Assembly (NCBI GenBank): GCA_019233415.1 | Contig: JAFAMK010000072.1 | Location: 1 to 6,148 of the forward strand | Direction of reading: 5' to 3' | Source of the DNA: Vulcanimicrobiota bacterium | Lineage (GTDB): Bacteria; Vulcanimicrobiota; Vulcanimicrobiia; Vulcanimicrobiales; Vulcanimicrobiaceae | DNA: 6,148 bases | Shown here: piece after piece, positions 5,872-6,148 of the stretch | How positions within the stretch are numbered: position 1 is the stretch's first letter | Layout: each line of letters starts with the position of its first letter | Program-made: the position numbers and the translations under genes | The notes under the pieces: model-generated | What the model saw: the letters and a program-made list of their open reading frames with translations, nothing else | What the model was told of the DNA's origin: nothing | Database searches by the model: none

Positions 5872-6148
5872 AAAGTCGCACCCGCGGGAGTGCGGCGCGC
5901 AGCGAGGCGGCGTACGCTCCGGCGCGCCGGGCGGCCTCGTCGCCGCGCGCACCGGCGTACGCGTCGATCAGCGCGCTCCCGACGATCACGCCGTCGGCGA
6001 CCGCGCCGACCGCCGCGGCGTGCGCCGCGGTCGAGATGCCGAACCCGACCGCGAGCGGGAGCGGCGTCCCCGCGCGCAGCCGCGTGAGCGTCGCGCTGGC
6101 CCAGGCGACGTCGGGCTCGCGCCGCGCGCCGGTCACGCCGAGCCGCGA
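5870..6148 (-). CDS. trpA: Tryptophan synthase alpha chain, C-terminal part (5' end beyond window)
   Basis: Ninety-two residues plus a TAG stop are present, about the last third of a protein of roughly 265 residues. The alpha chain splits indole-3-glycerol phosphate into indole and glyceraldehyde 3-phosphate in the cytoplasm, and indole passes to TrpB. The fragment opens with SRLGVTGARRE, matching the conserved S-R-x-G-V-T-G-A loop. It continues with PLAVGFGIS (residues 31-39 of the fragment) and ADGVIVGSALID (51-62), which carry the glycines and serine that bind the substrate phosphate in this TIM barrel. The tail (RRAGAYAASLRAALPRVRL) is a typical closing helix. A GTG inside the G-V-T-G motif is an internal valine codon, not the start. 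The gene points toward livK, 62 bases downstream, so it may be the end of a trp operon that reads into the importer. Confidence 0.95.
   Translation of the reverse strand, partial: SRLGVTGARREPDVAWASATLTRLRAGTPLPLAVGFGISTAAHAAAVGAVADGVIVGSALIDAYAGARGDEAARRAGAYAASLRAALPRVRL

Noticed and set aside
4584..5873. A 429-codon open frame on the plus strand opposite the substrate-binding protein gene
   Set aside because: The translation is dominated by Arg, Val, Asp and Glu with no domain pattern, as expected for the antisense of a GC-rich gene; the minus strand has a clear protein family, signal peptide and ribosome site.

Overview
This is a GC-rich bacterial window with every supported gene on the minus strand. 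Read in transcription order (from high to low coordinates) it holds: the 3' end of trpA, a complete five-gene HAAT/LIV-type ABC importer (substrate-binding protein, two permeases, two ATPases, in the order livK-livH-livM-livG-livF), a small secreted protein of unknown function, and the first part of a beta-propeller-like protein that runs off the low-coordinate edge. No tRNA, rRNA, CRISPR array, insertion sequence or phage gene was seen. There is no gene-free stretch longer than about 70 bases.

The junctions are very tight. TrpA and livK are 62 bases apart, and that gap holds a strong Shine-Dalgarno site and a 9-bp inverted repeat. LivK and livH are 5 bases apart. The next four junctions (livH/livM, livM/livG, livG/livF, livF/secreted protein) are all the same 4-base GTGA overlap, in which the GTG start of one gene shares bases with the TGA stop of the gene before. 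This argues for one polycistronic mRNA with coupled translation, and it ties the secreted protein to the importer. A strong GC-rich stem-loop fills the 66-base gap before the propeller gene and may mark attenuation, processing or the operon end.

Functionally, the secreted binding protein should capture an amino acid or similar small ligand outside the cytoplasmic membrane. LivH and LivM form the channel, and LivG and LivF power uptake. The family usually takes branched-chain amino acids, but the ligand cannot be read from sequence alone. The tryptophan synthase neighbour makes an aromatic ligand a possibility worth testing, nothing more.

The organism is not identifiable with confidence. High GC, frequent GTG starts, Sec-type signal peptides and a BamE-like secreted protein fit a GC-rich bacterium, perhaps diderm. 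The points most worth a second look are a glycine-to-cysteine change inside the LivF Walker A motif, the four GTGA junctions, the stem-loop ahead of the propeller gene, the coupled four-cysteine secreted protein, and a local codon-usage shift inside livF. The transporter itself is a familiar type; no wholly new system is evident.
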